A stretch of DNA of 64,000 bases from Bradyrhizobium ivorense (GCF_900696085.1 NZ_CAADFC020000004.1:876985-940984); one strand, 5' to 3'. Counted from the first letter of the stretch, positions 27,147-36,140 are shown. Translations and numbers: made by a program. Notes: generated from the letters alone by a model not told the origin.

Positions 27147-27501
27147 AGTCCATCTCCACAATTCGCAACTGGGCGGTCTGGGAACCCAAACCTGCACCCA
27201 AGAATTGCGGTGCGGAGATGTGGTGCGCGGCCGTTCCGGCACAAGGCGAGGGACGCAGTGCGTCGTGCCAATCTTTTTTTGCTGACAGCATGAACCGCGG
27301 AACGAATCGCGCGACATCCGCGCGATCACGTTGCCGCGATTGCTGATCAGGAGTATTTCCACGCCGCTTCGGGCAAAACGCCCGACGACATTGCGAGACC
27401 GCTTGCGCGCTAATGCGATAGAGTCGGTTTGCTGCATCGACGCGTCGCAAGAACCGGCACGCGCTTGATGTTTCGTCTTACCGCCGACCGTGGAGTCCGC
27501 G
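27147..27501. other. 355-base divergent intergenic region
   Basis: It separates the SPFH gene and a branched-chain-type binding protein gene. The only structure seen is an inverted repeat GGCAC (27238-27242) and GTGCC (27265-27269) followed by seven Ts (27274-27280) on the plus strand, which could be a leader terminator or attenuator. No coding frame was credible. Confidence 0.4.
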
Positions 27502-28722
27502 ATGCCTGGAAGATGGCGCAGACCGGCGATCGGAGCAGCAGTCATCAGCCTCGGTCTATTCGCCGCGGCCGAGATGCGCGCCGAAAGCCGCAAATACGAT
27601 CCCGGCGCGAGCGACACCGAAATCAAGGTTGGACAGACGATGCCGTATAGCGGCCCGGTGTCGGCCTTCGCGGTCATCGGCAAGGTGCAGGAGGCCTATT
27701 TCCGCATGATCAATGACCGCGGCGGCATCAACGGCCGCCGGATCAATCTGATCTCCTATGATGATGCCGCGACGCCGGCCAAGACGGTCGAGCAGGTTCG
27801 CAAGCTGGTCGAACGCGACGAGGTCCTGTTCACGTTCCAGGGCGTCGGCAACGCGCCAAACATCGCCGTGCAGAAATACCTCAACGATCGCCACATCCCT
27901 CAACTGTTTGCGGGCGGGCGCGCCACGCGGTTCGAGGATCCGGTCAATTTTCCATGGACCATGGGATTTGCGCCGAACCTGCGCACCGAGATCCGCGTCT
28001 ATGTGCGTTTCATTCTCGACAATCATCCTAATGCCAGGATCGGCCTGCTCTACCAGAACGACGAGAGCGGAAAGGAATATCTCGCGGGGCTGAAGGACGC
28101 GCTCGGCGCGCGGGCGCCGGCCATGCTCGCGGCCGAAGCCCCCTATGACGTGACGGACCCGACCATCGATACGCAGGTGGTCCGTCTCAAGGCCGCCGGG
28201 ATCGACGTTCTGATCGACATGGCCGCGCCGAAATTCGCCGCCCAGGCCATCCGCAAGGCGGCCGAACTCGGCTGGCAACCACTGCACCTGCTCGGCGTCG
28301 GTTCGTCCTCGATCGACGCGGTGCTGGTACCGGCGGGAGTCGGGAATGCCAAGGGACTGATCTCGGCGAGCTCGTTCAAGGAGGCAAGCGACCCTAGCTG
28401 GGCTGACGATACCGGCATGAAGCGATGGCGCGCATTCATGGACGCGTACTATCCGGAGGGCGACCGCAAGAGCCTGTTCACGGTCTACGGCTACAGCGCG
28501 GCCGAGCTGCTGGTGCAGGTGCTGCAACAATGCGGCGACGATGTCTCGCGCGATAACATCATGCGCCAGGCCGCCAGCCTGAACAGTGTCGAGCTCGATC
28601 TGCTGCTGCCCGGCCTTGCCATCAACACCAGCCGCGCCGACTATCGCGTGATCAAGCAGTTCCGCATGATGCGCTTCACCGGCGAGCGATGGGAGCCGTT
28701 CGGGCCGATCGTCGCTGATTAG
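27502..28722 (+). CDS. ABC transporter substrate-binding protein, branched-chain amino acid type
   Basis: 406 residues with a signal peptide ending near AEMRA. The Peripla_BP_6 (LivJ/LivK-like) fold is recognised from EIKVGQTMPYSGPVSAFAVIG, NDRGGINGRRINLISYDDAATPAKT and LYQNDESGKEYLAGLK. It should bind amino acids, amides or aromatic acids in the periplasm. No liv permease or ATPase genes are nearby, so it is an orphan. The ATG at 27502 has GGAG 6 bases upstream; a GTG at 27490 is also in frame. Confidence 0.86.
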   Translation: MPGRWRRPAIGAAVISLGLFAAAEMRAESRKYDPGASDTEIKVGQTMPYSGPVSAFAVIGKVQEAYFRMINDRGGINGRRINLISYDDAATPAKTVEQVRKLVERDEVLFTFQGVGNAPNIAVQKYLNDRHIPQLFAGGRATRFEDPVNFPWTMGFAPNLRTEIRVYVRFILDNHPNARIGLLYQNDESGKEYLAGLKDALGARAPAMLAAEAPYDVTDPTIDTQVVRLKAAGIDVLIDMAAPKFAAQAIRKAAELGWQPLHLLGVGSSSIDAVLVPAGVGNAKGLISASSFKEASDPSWADDTGMKRWRAFMDAYYPEGDRKSLFTVYGYSAAELLVQVLQQCGDDVSRDNIMRQAASLNSVELDLLLPGLAINTSRADYRVIKQFRMMRFTGERWEPFGPIVAD

Positions 28723-28766
28723 ACATGCATGATTGATTGCGTTCATCTGCAGCAGCACAGCAGGTC

Positions 28767-28913
28767 CACCTCTCCCTTGGGAGAGGTCGATTTGCGCAGC
28801 AAATCGGGTGAGGGGTTACAGTCTATCGAGAGCAAGACCCCTCACCCGGATTGCACCGGACGATGCTTCGCATCGCCGAGCGCAATCCGACCTCTCCCCG
28901 ACGGGGAGAGGTG
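28767..28913. repeat. Dispersed palindromic repeat (CACCTCTCCC family), copy 2
   Basis: CACCTCTCCC (28767-28776) and GGGAGAGGTG (28904-28913) form the outer arms. The first 50 bases are nearly identical to copy 1 at 25004, while the centre differs. It lies between the convergent binding-protein and amidohydrolase genes. Confidence 0.8.
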
Positions 28914-28928
28914 AAGCGCCGGCGCTCG

Positions 28929-30068
28929 TCATGTCGGATGCCACCAGCGGCCGCCGATCACGACGCCTTCCGACGCGATCTTGCGATCACCCGCCAGGTG
29001 CTCGCCGACCACGTCGACATAGTCGAACCGCCCTTCCCGCACCGAGATCAGCGTGGCGTCGCCGACGCTGCCCGGCTTGAGGCTGCCGAGCTCCGGCCGG
29101 CGCAGCGCCATCGCGGCGTTGACGGTTGAGGCTGCGATCACATCGGGCAGCGGCATCCCCATGCAGAGGAATTTCGACATCGTCGTCACCTGGTCGAACG
29201 CGGGGCCGTCGATGCAAAGCTGATGGATATCCGACGAGATGGTGTCCGGATAGAAGCCGTTGGCGAGCATCGCGCGCGCGGTCTTGAACGCGAACGACCC
29301 CTTACCGTGACCGATGTCGAAGATCACGCCGCGCTCGCGCGCCTCCAGCACGCTCCTTTTCACCGTGCCCTGCGCAGTCGCGGGCGTGTTCGGGAATGGA
29401 CGGAACGCGTGGGTCAGCACATCGCCGGGGCGCAGGCGCGCCAGCACTTCCTCATAGCTCGGCGGCGGATGGTCGATATGCGCCATCAAGGGCATGCCGA
29501 CTTGCTCGGCGACCTCGAGCGCGATCTCGAGCGGCACGATGCCCGACGTGCCGGAGGCGAACAGCCCGACCCGCACCTTGATGCCGACGATGAGGTCGCG
29601 GTTCTCGTCGGCGACGCGCGCGGCGTCGACCGGGTTCATCAGCCGCAATTCCTCGCTCTCGCCGACCATCACCCGGTCGGAGAAGCCGAAGATGCCGGCA
29701 TGCGAGACGTGCAGATAGGCGAGGATGCGGACCTGGCTCGGCTCGATCACATGCTTGCGGAAGCCGGCAAAGTTGCCCGGGCCGGCGCTGCCGGTATCGA
29801 CCGCGGTGGTGACGCCCGAAGTGCGGCAAAATTCCTCCGCATCGATGCCGAGCGAGGTGCCGCCCCAATAGACATGGGTGTGCAGGTCGATGATCCCCGG
29901 CGTGACGATCAGCCCGGACACGTCGCGCACCTCGGTCGCAGGATCGGCGGCAAGCGCGTCGCCGACCGCGGCGACCTTGCCGCCCCTGAACGCCACATCG
30001 GTCACGGCATCGAGCTTCTGCGAGGGGTCGATCACCCGGCCGCCGCGCAGGATCAAGTCAAAAGGCAT
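28929..30068 (-). CDS. Amidohydrolase/deacetylase family metallohydrolase
   Basis: 379 residues. N-terminal strands FDLILRGGRVIDPSQKLDA lead into the metal-binding motif VTPGIIDLHTHVYWG; later His in MAHIDHPPP and HAFRPFPN, and an Asp/His in SSDIHQLC, complete a dihydroorotase-like site. It fits the EF_0837/AHA_3915 group often annotated as dihydroorotase or deacetylase. The true substrate is unknown, but cyclic amides or N-acyl amino acids are likely. Three ATGs are in tandem; the third (30068) gives the best distance from GGAG. Confidence 0.82.
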   Translation of the reverse strand: MPFDLILRGGRVIDPSQKLDAVTDVAFRGGKVAAVGDALAADPATEVRDVSGLIVTPGIIDLHTHVYWGGTSLGIDAEEFCRTSGVTTAVDTGSAGPGNFAGFRKHVIEPSQVRILAYLHVSHAGIFGFSDRVMVGESEELRLMNPVDAARVADENRDLIVGIKVRVGLFASGTSGIVPLEIALEVAEQVGMPLMAHIDHPPPSYEEVLARLRPGDVLTHAFRPFPNTPATAQGTVKRSVLEARERGVIFDIGHGKGSFAFKTARAMLANGFYPDTISSDIHQLCIDGPAFDQVTTMSKFLCMGMPLPDVIAASTVNAAMALRRPELGSLKPGSVGDATLISVREGRFDYVDVVGEHLAGDRKIASEGVVIGGRWWHPT

Positions 30069-30134
30069 CATCATCTCCGGATTAAGAGCTCCGTTCCGAT
30101 TGAATCGGAACGGAGGTCTAGATTCTTTTTTGAC

Positions 30135-30178
30135 GCGTTTTCTTGACGCGAACCGGTATCCACTTCGCTGGAAAACGC
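30135..30178. repeat. Short inverted repeat (GCGTTTTC...GAAAACGC)
   Basis: GCGTTTTC (30135-30142) and GAAAACGC (30171-30178) flank GACGCGAACCGGTATCCAC, a recognisable Bradyrhizobium-type dispersed element. It is related to those at 41696-41733 and 49591-49626. The surrounding 30069-30270 holds nothing else recognised. Confidence 0.65.
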
Positions 30179-30270
30179 TCTGGCGCGGGACGATGGTCGA
30201 GTCCGCCGGCATGCGCAACCGCCACCGATGCGGTGCAGCCAATCGGGATATGCCGGGTCAGGCCGACCGC

Positions 30271-32193
30271 TCAGGGCACGAGCGAAGCCTGCGAGGCCGC
30301 CGCGGTCGCGGGCGCCGTGCTGTCCGCGCGACCGACCGACGCGACGATCGCCGCAAGGGCGGGATGATGCGCCGCCTCCATGCCGGCGATGGTGTCGCGG
30401 GCCCAGAGGTAGGAGGACTGAAAGATCTCCCGATGGCGGTCGAAGTCCGTCACGTCGATGCCGAACGGCGTCGGCGGCCGCATCACCACGTCTGACGGCG
30501 TGGTCGGCAAGGTGTCGTAGCGCTGATGCGCGACGAGGCTGCGCCACAACACGTTGACGGCGCTCGGCGCCGCGGGAAGCGTCTTCCTGCCGAACGGCAG
30601 CAGCATTGCCGCAAGCAGTTCGAGACGCCCGGGCAGCGCGGCATAGTCGACATTGAACATCTCGGTTGCCGGATCGCCGAAATGGACCACCAGATTGGGG
30701 CCGCTCTTCAGCTGCTGCATCGGCCCCAGCGGCACGTTGTCGACCAGGCATCCGTCGACCAGCATCAATCCGTCACCGGTGTAGAACGGCGGCAGCAGGC
30801 CGGGGATCGCGCTCGAGGCGCGCACCGCCTGCCAGAGCAGGCCGGTCCGGATCAGTTCGAGGCTGTGCGTCGACAGATTGGTGGCGACCGCCGCAAACGG
30901 CCGCCAGCAATCCTCGATCCGGCAATTATGGCCGTACTGATCGGCGAGCGCGGCGTCGAAATCCTTATGGTCCAGCAGCGCGTAGCGTGGCCAGGTCGGA
31001 CGGCGGAAGCTGCGGCTGGAGACGAAGATCTCGTGGGTGCCGCGCTCGAGATGCTCGGCATCGTAGTTCTTGGCAAAGCCGGCCGCCATCGCCGAGCCGA
31101 CGCTGGTGCCGACGAAGATGTCGAACGTGACGCCGCGCTCGCAAAACGCCTTGTAGACCCCGACATGGGCGGTGCCCTGACTGCCGCCGCCGCCGGCGAC
31201 AAATCCGACGGCGCGTCCGCACAGGAAGCGGACCAGACTGTCGATATCGATCTGGTCTTCGAGCGCGACATGGTGATGCATGAAGCACGGCAGCCGCGCC
31301 AGCCACGCCGCGGTGCCGCTGACCTCGTGGCGCCGATAATCATGAACACGCACCAGCCGGCGCGCCGCGACCGGATGAACTGTGCAGGCGAAGCTTTCGA
31401 CTTCGGTGAGATCAGGCGCGGGCGCATCGCCGCGGCAGACGAACACGACGAGGTCGGCCTGCCTGATCGCCTTGTGCGTCCACTCGGAGGCTTTGCAGCC
31501 GCCGAAATAAGCCACCAGCGGCGCGTTGTGTTCGAGCTGATTGAGCCAGTCGGAGATCTCGGACGCGTCCAGCGCGCGTCGGGGAAACATCGCCTGAAGG
31601 CGTGCGAGATCGACGATCTCGGCGCCGGCCGCAGCCAGCGCCTGACGCAACCGGTGCTCAAAGCCGGCAGGCACCGGCTCGCGGCCGCAGTCGATCAGCG
31701 CGACGGTTCGCGCCTTCGGCGACGCCCGCACCGGGATCAGGCGCGCGGTTTCGCGGGCAAAGCGCTGCGCGAGCGCAGCTAACAACGCATCGCCGATGGC
31801 CGGCGCTTCCTGTACCAGCGTCGCATAGGCCGCGCGCGTCAGCACCAGCACGCTTGAGTCCCTGATGGCGATCACATTGGCGGTGCGCGGGATGTTGGCA
31901 AAGAAGCCGATCTCGCCGACCAGTTCACCGGCGCGAAGCTCGGCGATCGGTTCGGGATGATTGGTCCGGTACACGGCGAGCGCACCGTGCAGCACGAGGT
32001 ACAATGCGTCCGACGATCCGCCCTGCTCGACCAGCAGCTGGCCGCGCACCAGATCCTGCCGGGTCATTGCCGCAAGGGCCCTCAGCCGCTGTTCCGCGCT
32101 GAGCGTCTTGAACAGCGCGAATTCGTCCGACACGTTCCCCCACGCAAATGTCGCGCTCGCGCCCTCCGTGGGCGGTACCCGGTTCGATTGCAT
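30271..32193 (-). CDS. Cyclic nucleotide-binding patatin-like phospholipase
   Basis: 640 residues. A cyclic nucleotide-binding domain (about 22-140, with ELRAGELVGEIGFFANIPRT as the phosphate-binding cassette region) is followed by a linker and a patatin domain from about 325. The glycine-rich oxyanion loop is GGGGSQG (334-340), the nucleophile elbow GTSVG puts Ser at about 364, and the catalytic Asp is in VDG at about 480. The architecture is that of bacterial NTE-like/RssA-type lysophospholipases, probably membrane-associated. Whether cAMP binds cannot be settled; the classical Arg position appears retained in the cassette. Confidence 0.86.
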   Translation of the reverse strand: MQSNRVPPTEGASATFAWGNVSDEFALFKTLSAEQRLRALAAMTRQDLVRGQLLVEQGGSSDALYLVLHGALAVYRTNHPEPIAELRAGELVGEIGFFANIPRTANVIAIRDSSVLVLTRAAYATLVQEAPAIGDALLAALAQRFARETARLIPVRASPKARTVALIDCGREPVPAGFEHRLRQALAAAGAEIVDLARLQAMFPRRALDASEISDWLNQLEHNAPLVAYFGGCKASEWTHKAIRQADLVVFVCRGDAPAPDLTEVESFACTVHPVAARRLVRVHDYRRHEVSGTAAWLARLPCFMHHHVALEDQIDIDSLVRFLCGRAVGFVAGGGGSQGTAHVGVYKAFCERGVTFDIFVGTSVGSAMAAGFAKNYDAEHLERGTHEIFVSSRSFRRPTWPRYALLDHKDFDAALADQYGHNCRIEDCWRPFAAVATNLSTHSLELIRTGLLWQAVRASSAIPGLLPPFYTGDGLMLVDGCLVDNVPLGPMQQLKSGPNLVVHFGDPATEMFNVDYAALPGRLELLAAMLLPFGRKTLPAAPSAVNVLWRSLVAHQRYDTLPTTPSDVVMRPPTPFGIDVTDFDRHREIFQSSYLWARDTIAGMEAAHHPALAAIVASVGRADSTAPATAAASQASLVP

Positions 32194-32318
32194 GACGGGA
32201 TGTTAGCGCCGGGCCGCCGCGCCCGCGAGTAATATCAAGGGTACCTGCGTGTTACCGCCGCAGCCTCGACACCCTTGGAAGCGCTGCAACACGAATTGCG
32301 TCGGCGCGCGCATGGCGA

Positions 32319-33470
32319 TCACCCCACCAGTTCCGGCCACGGCACGATGGTCGACTTCACCGTCTTCATCGCCATCGCGTCGGCGACCGCCTGGCCGACA
32401 CCTTCCTCCGTGAACGGGTAGATGGTCTGCATGTCGAGCCAGGGATATTTGCTCCGCGTGCGATAGAGCATGTCGACGCCGAGCGGCAGGTCGTTGCCGG
32501 TAAAGCCCCAGGAGCCGAGCACGTTGAGGTCCTTGGTGCAGATGCGATGCCACGACGTGTCGATCGAGCCGGCATCGGTGAACTGGCCCATCTCGACATA
32601 GGTGCCGCCGTCGCGCAGCATCTCGATGCCCTCGGGCCCCGCGGTCGGATGCCCAGAGCAGTCCATCACCAGATCGGCGCCGAAGCCGCCGACGATGTCG
32701 CGTACGGCCTTGATGCGCTCGTCCGGCGTCTTCAGCTGCTCGATGTCGACGGTCGCCTCGGCGCCGAACTTTCGCGCCAGCGCCAGCCGCGGCGTCTCCG
32801 GCGCGCCGACGCAGATCACGCGTCCCGCGCCCATCTCCTGCGCCGCAGCCACCGCGAGAATGCCGATCGGTCCCGAGCCCTGGATCACCACCGTGTCGCC
32901 CCAGCTGAAGCCGCCCGCCCGCGTGGCGCGATTGAAGGCGCGGATGCAGGAGGTCAAGGGCTCGGACAGCGCCCCGAGCCGCAGCGACATGTCGTCGGGC
33001 AATTTGTAGATCTTGGTGCCCGGCAGCATGTCGAGATCGACATAGACATATTCGGCCCAGCCGCCCCACATGTGCGGCGGCTTGTCGAAGCCGAGATAGC
33101 GGCCGTAATAGACCGGCGTCAGGCATTTGTTGGCGCTTTGCGGATAGTGGATGCAGTAGTAGCAGCGGCCGCACGGCATCAACGGCGGGATCATCACCTT
33201 CGAGCCCACCTGCAGCGGCTTGCTCATGAAATCCTCGGTGAACTCGCCGCCGCATTCGACGATGACGCCGCCGAGCTCGTGGCCGAGCGTGAACGGCCAT
33301 GGCAGCGGCTTCGGCCAGTGCCCTTTCAGGATGTGCAGATCGGTGCCGCAGACGCCGCAGGCGCCGACCTTGATCAGCGCCGCCTTCTTGCCGACCTCGG
33401 GCCACGGCACGGTGCGGATCACCGGCTTTGCGCCCGGCCCTTCATGCGTGCAGACGCGAATCTGCTGCAT
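32319..33470 (-). CDS. Zinc-dependent medium-chain alcohol dehydrogenase
   Basis: 383 residues. Catalytic zinc ligands are visible as C41 in GVCGTDLH and H64-E65 in TLGHELGG. The structural zinc lobe is PCGRCYYC followed by a Cys about 9 residues on, which is close to the usual four-Cys pattern. The NAD(P) Rossmann motif is GSGPIGILA. Members oxidise polyols, threonine-like or aryl alcohols; the substrate is not known. The start at 33470 is behind GGAGG, and the frame extends further without support. Confidence 0.85.
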   Translation of the reverse strand: MQQIRVCTHEGPGAKPVIRTVPWPEVGKKAALIKVGACGVCGTDLHILKGHWPKPLPWPFTLGHELGGVIVECGGEFTEDFMSKPLQVGSKVMIPPLMPCGRCYYCIHYPQSANKCLTPVYYGRYLGFDKPPHMWGGWAEYVYVDLDMLPGTKIYKLPDDMSLRLGALSEPLTSCIRAFNRATRAGGFSWGDTVVIQGSGPIGILAVAAAQEMGAGRVICVGAPETPRLALARKFGAEATVDIEQLKTPDERIKAVRDIVGGFGADLVMDCSGHPTAGPEGIEMLRDGGTYVEMGQFTDAGSIDTSWHRICTKDLNVLGSWGFTGNDLPLGVDMLYRTRSKYPWLDMQTIYPFTEEGVGQAVADAMAMKTVKSTIVPWPELVG

Positions 33471-33783
33471 CGGTTGTTCCTCCCTGTTGTTGTCGTTATG
33501 GCGCTTGTTAGGGCGCGCCCTCAGCGACAGGCTAGGTGAAGCCATTGGAGATGCCAATGTCGCCCGCGGCACCGCGGCCCTTCGCGCGCCTTGCTGATCG
33601 CGGCCGGCGCGATCGTCTCGGGCGGATCAGCCGCGTCTGGTTCCACTGGCGGCCGACATGCGGCGCGTCACTCAACCGCAGGCCTGTTGCCTGTACTTGA
33701 TGCACGCCGCCGTAACGCCCCGTTAACCCTATCAGCCTTAGGGTCGTCGGGGCTCCGGATGGACGGTGGTCGGGTTTGTGGTG
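33471..33783. other. 313-base divergent intergenic region
   Basis: It lies between the alcohol dehydrogenase and PilZ genes. Short frames run through it, but none has a ribosome site or recognisable product. No clear promoter, operator or repeat was seen. Confidence 0.4.
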
Positions 33784-34401
33784 ATGTCGTTTGCACAGAA
33801 GAAAACTACCGTCGTCCCCGTAGCCGAGGAACGGCGGCGCTTCCAGCGCGTCAAGGTCCACCTGCTCGGCCGCTACATGCTGCCCGACCGGCGCGAGTTT
33901 CCCTGCCAGATTATCAACATGTCCCCGGGCGGCCTCGCGCTGCTGGCGCCCGGCATCGGCAATGTCGGCGACCGCGTGATCGCCTATCTCGACCATATCG
34001 GCCGGGTCGAGGGCCGCATCACCCGGATCATCGACAACGGCTTTGCGATGACGATCGGGGCCACCGCGCGCAAGCGTGACAAGCTCGCCGCCCAGCTCAC
34101 CTGGCTCGCCAACCGCGACATCCTCAACCTGCCGGAGGATCGCCGCCACGACCGCATCGTGCCGCGCAACCCGATCGCCCTCCTGACCCAGGAGGACGGC
34201 ACGCGGATGACCTGCCGGATCATCGACCTCTCGCTGTCGGGCGCGGCCATCGCCGCCGAGAACCGCCCGCCGCTGAAGTCGCTGGTGATGCTCGGCAAGG
34301 TGCAGGCCCGGGTGGTGCGAAACCTCGAGGAAGGCTTTGCACTCGAGTTCGTGCACGAGCAGGCCGCGGAAACGCTCGAAGAGAGCGTTACCGCCAGGTA
34401 A
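33784..34401 (+). CDS. Tandem PilZ-domain protein
   Basis: 205 residues with two PilZ-like modules. The first begins ERRRFQRVKVHLLGRYML with INMSPGGLAL, and the second begins RRHDRIVPRNPIALL with IIDLSLSGAAI. These match the RxxxR and (D/N)xSxxG c-di-GMP contacts, although the first D/N position is Asn in module one. It is probably a cytoplasmic c-di-GMP effector for motility or surface polysaccharide. The start could be the ATG at 33784 or a GTG up to 18 bases upstream. Confidence 0.82.
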   Translation: MSFAQKKTTVVPVAEERRRFQRVKVHLLGRYMLPDRREFPCQIINMSPGGLALLAPGIGNVGDRVIAYLDHIGRVEGRITRIIDNGFAMTIGATARKRDKLAAQLTWLANRDILNLPEDRRHDRIVPRNPIALLTQEDGTRMTCRIIDLSLSGAAIAAENRPPLKSLVMLGKVQARVVRNLEEGFALEFVHEQAAETLEESVTAR

Positions 34402-34436
34402 AGCGCAAGACCGCGCAAAACCCATACATTCAGCGC

Positions 34437-34473
34437 GCGAAGGCGGCCCCGGAGCTCCGGCGGCCGCCTTCGC
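34437..34473 (+). terminator. Hairpin after the PilZ gene
   Basis: GCGAAGGCGGCC (34437-34448) pairs with GGCCGCCTTCGC (34462-34473). The loop contains the self-complementary CCGGAGCTCCGG. No strong T-run follows, so termination strength is uncertain. Confidence 0.55.
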
Positions 34474-34559
34474 CGCGTTTGGGCGCATGCATTTCGGCGG
34501 TTAACGGCGGTTCCGTTTGGCCGGCAAATCGCGATGGAACAAGGCGGCGGCCGGTTAAT

Positions 34560-34601
34560 GCGTAAAATTTGAATCAACTGCAGTCGTTTCAAATTTTACG
34601 C
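34560..34601. promoter_or_regulatory. Perfect 14-bp inverted repeat, AT-rich
   Basis: GCGTAAAATTTGAA (34560-34573) is exactly inverted as TTCAAATTTTACGC (34588-34601) around a 14-base spacer. It lies in a 333-base gap (34402-34734), 134 bases before the BTLCP peptidase start. It could be a regulator site or an RNA hairpin in the leader. Its AT richness stands out from its surroundings. Confidence 0.45.
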
Positions 34602-34734
34602 AAATTCGATTCAAGTACAGATCGAATTCGCCGCAGCTTTTACCAGTATTCGCGTCAAATCGACTTCACGCACTTAGCGGCGGTGCAAATCCTTTGTGTC
34701 AAACATGGTCCCAACAAGAAGAACGGGGGCCACA

Positions 34735-35349
34735 ATGTTTGGGTTCAGGGGACAGGGGAAAGGTTTGGCGGTTGCCGCCATCCTGTTTGCGACTTGCGCG
34801 TCGGCCAAGGCCGGCGACGTGGTCTATGCCAGCCTCGGCGACGTCGCACGTTCGCCGATCGGCTGGGTCGAATTCTGCACCGAGAATCCGGGCGACTGCC
34901 GCGGCGGTGCGACGCAACCACGCGACATCGTGTTGTCGCAGACCGCTTGGCGCGACCTCGTGCGGGTCAACAAGTGGGTCAACGAGACCATCAAGCCGAT
35001 GACCGATATGGATCATTGGGGCGTGATCGAGAAATGGTCGTTGCCATCAGACGGCTATGGCGACTGCGAGGACTACGTGCTCCTGAAGCGCAAGATGCTG
35101 ATGGATGCCGGCTGGCCGCGCGAGGCGCTGTTGATCACGGTCGTCCGCGACAAGAAGGGCGAAGGCCACGCGGTGCTGACGGTGAAGACCGACAAGGGCG
35201 AGTTCGTGCTCGACAATCAGAACGAGAGCATCGTCGCCTGGACCGACACCGGCTACCGCTTCGTCAAGCGGCAATCGCAGAGCGATCCCAACGTGTGGGT
35301 CTCGCTCGGTGACAGCCGCCCGGCGATCTCGACGGCAAGCTCGCGCTGA
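34735..35349 (+). CDS. Transglutaminase-like cysteine peptidase (BTLCP family)
   Basis: 204 residues with a signal peptide (cleaved near residue 26, ASAKAG). The catalytic triad is visible: C111 in GDCEDYVLLK, H145 in GEGHAVLTV and D160 in VLDNQ. This bacterial transglutaminase-like cysteine proteinase family is periplasmic; LapG, its best-known relative, cleaves a surface adhesin under c-di-GMP control. A PilZ protein gene is directly upstream. No LapD-like partner was seen in the window. The start at 34735 follows GGGGG. A strong terminator follows the gene. Confidence 0.85.
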   Translation: MFGFRGQGKGLAVAAILFATCASAKAGDVVYASLGDVARSPIGWVEFCTENPGDCRGGATQPRDIVLSQTAWRDLVRVNKWVNETIKPMTDMDHWGVIEKWSLPSDGYGDCEDYVLLKRKMLMDAGWPREALLITVVRDKKGEGHAVLTVKTDKGEFVLDNQNESIVAWTDTGYRFVKRQSQSDPNVWVSLGDSRPAISTASSR

Positions 35350-35420
35350 AGCGAAGAAGGATTTTTGGTTACGCGACCCGGTCACATCCCCACCCCTCCC
35401 CGTCCCAGACCGGTTCGCGC

Positions 35421-35460
35421 GCGCCCAGGCTTCCCCCAAAGCCTGGGCGCACCCTTTTTT
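35421..35460 (+). terminator. Rho-independent terminator
   Basis: GCGCCCAGGCTT (35421-35432) pairs perfectly with AAGCCTGGGCGC (35439-35450) over a 6-base loop. CCC and six Ts (35455-35460) follow. It ends transcription from the cysteine peptidase gene. Confidence 0.85.
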
Positions 35461-35511
35461 GGGGGGCAAGCCGATAAACGGGGCGTAGAGCGACTACGCG
35501 ATGACCGAGAC

Positions 35512-35772
35512 ATGTGGAGCAGGATCGCAGCCAGGATCGGATTGGGTGCCGCGGGGCTGTTTGTTGCATTCACCGTTGGTGGCAGGCTCCAATACTGGAT
35601 CGACCACGGCGATATCTTGCAATACCGCAAGAACTACCCGCCTCGCCTTCTCTCCTACGGTGAGGCGCCGTTCACCTACGTCTTCAATATCGGCTGCAAT
35701 GCGTTCACCCTCGTGGCCGCGCTCTACCTGGTCTGGGTGGCGATGGGCGGGAAGCCTTGGATAAGGCGGTAG
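35512..35772 (+). CDS. Small two-helix membrane protein
   Basis: 86 residues with membrane segments at about 7-24 and 60-80, connected by a soluble loop containing YWIDHGDILQYRKNYPPR. I do not recognise the family. The start was set at the ATG at 35512, since upstream in-frame sequence runs through the preceding terminator. It is expressed from its own promoter, if at all. Confidence 0.5.
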   Translation: MWSRIAARIGLGAAGLFVAFTVGGRLQYWIDHGDILQYRKNYPPRLLSYGEAPFTYVFNIGCNAFTLVAALYLVWVAMGGKPWIRR

Positions 35773-35814
35773 TCCGTTTAGAGTCCGGCTGCCCATCTTG
35801 TCGGCTTGCAAAAG

Positions 35815-35883
35815 TATCGCTGGCACTGCGCGAAATATCGCTGTTTTGTTTGATTTTATCGCCATTTTCGGCGATATTATCGC
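35815..35883 (+). promoter_or_regulatory. Four TATCGC direct repeats at exact 21-bp spacing upstream of a toxin-antitoxin pair
   Basis: TATCGC occurs at 35815, 35836, 35857 and 35878, each exactly 21 bases (two helical turns) from the next. One inverted GCGATA is at 35871. The last copy ends one base before the GTG start of the toxin. The arrangement places all sites on one face of the DNA and suggests cooperative binding by the HTH antitoxin. Confidence 0.72.
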
Positions 35884-35884
35884 T

Positions 35885-36130
35885 GTGAAGACGATCATTC
35901 TCACCCACGCGGCGGCGAAAGACCTCGACCAGCTCCCGGCGGCGCCTCGCGCCGCGATTGCAGACGCCCTTCACCGCTATGCCATGACCGGCCTCGGTGA
36001 CGTGAAGCGCCTTCAAGGACGCGATGGCTATCGTATGCGTGTCGGGCGCTATCGGGTTCTGTTTGACGAAGACCAGACCACGATCCTTGCGATCTACATC
36101 GGCAAGCGCGAAACAACCACCTATCGATGA
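35885..36130 (+). CDS. ParE/RelE-family toxin
   Basis: 81 residues with a GTG start. The beta-sheet signature LQGRDGYRMRVGRYRVLFDED is typical of RelE/ParE-superfamily toxins, followed by ILAIYIGKRETTTYR. RelE members cut mRNA on the ribosome and ParE members poison gyrase; which applies here is unclear. It is followed 10 bases later by the HTH antitoxin gene, so the toxin-first order resembles higBA-type modules. The open frame upstream of the GTG runs through the operator and was not used. Confidence 0.82.
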   Translation: MKTIILTHAAAKDLDQLPAAPRAAIADALHRYAMTGLGDVKRLQGRDGYRMRVGRYRVLFDEDQTTILAIYIGKRETTTYR

Positions 36131-36140
36131 CGAGGCAACC

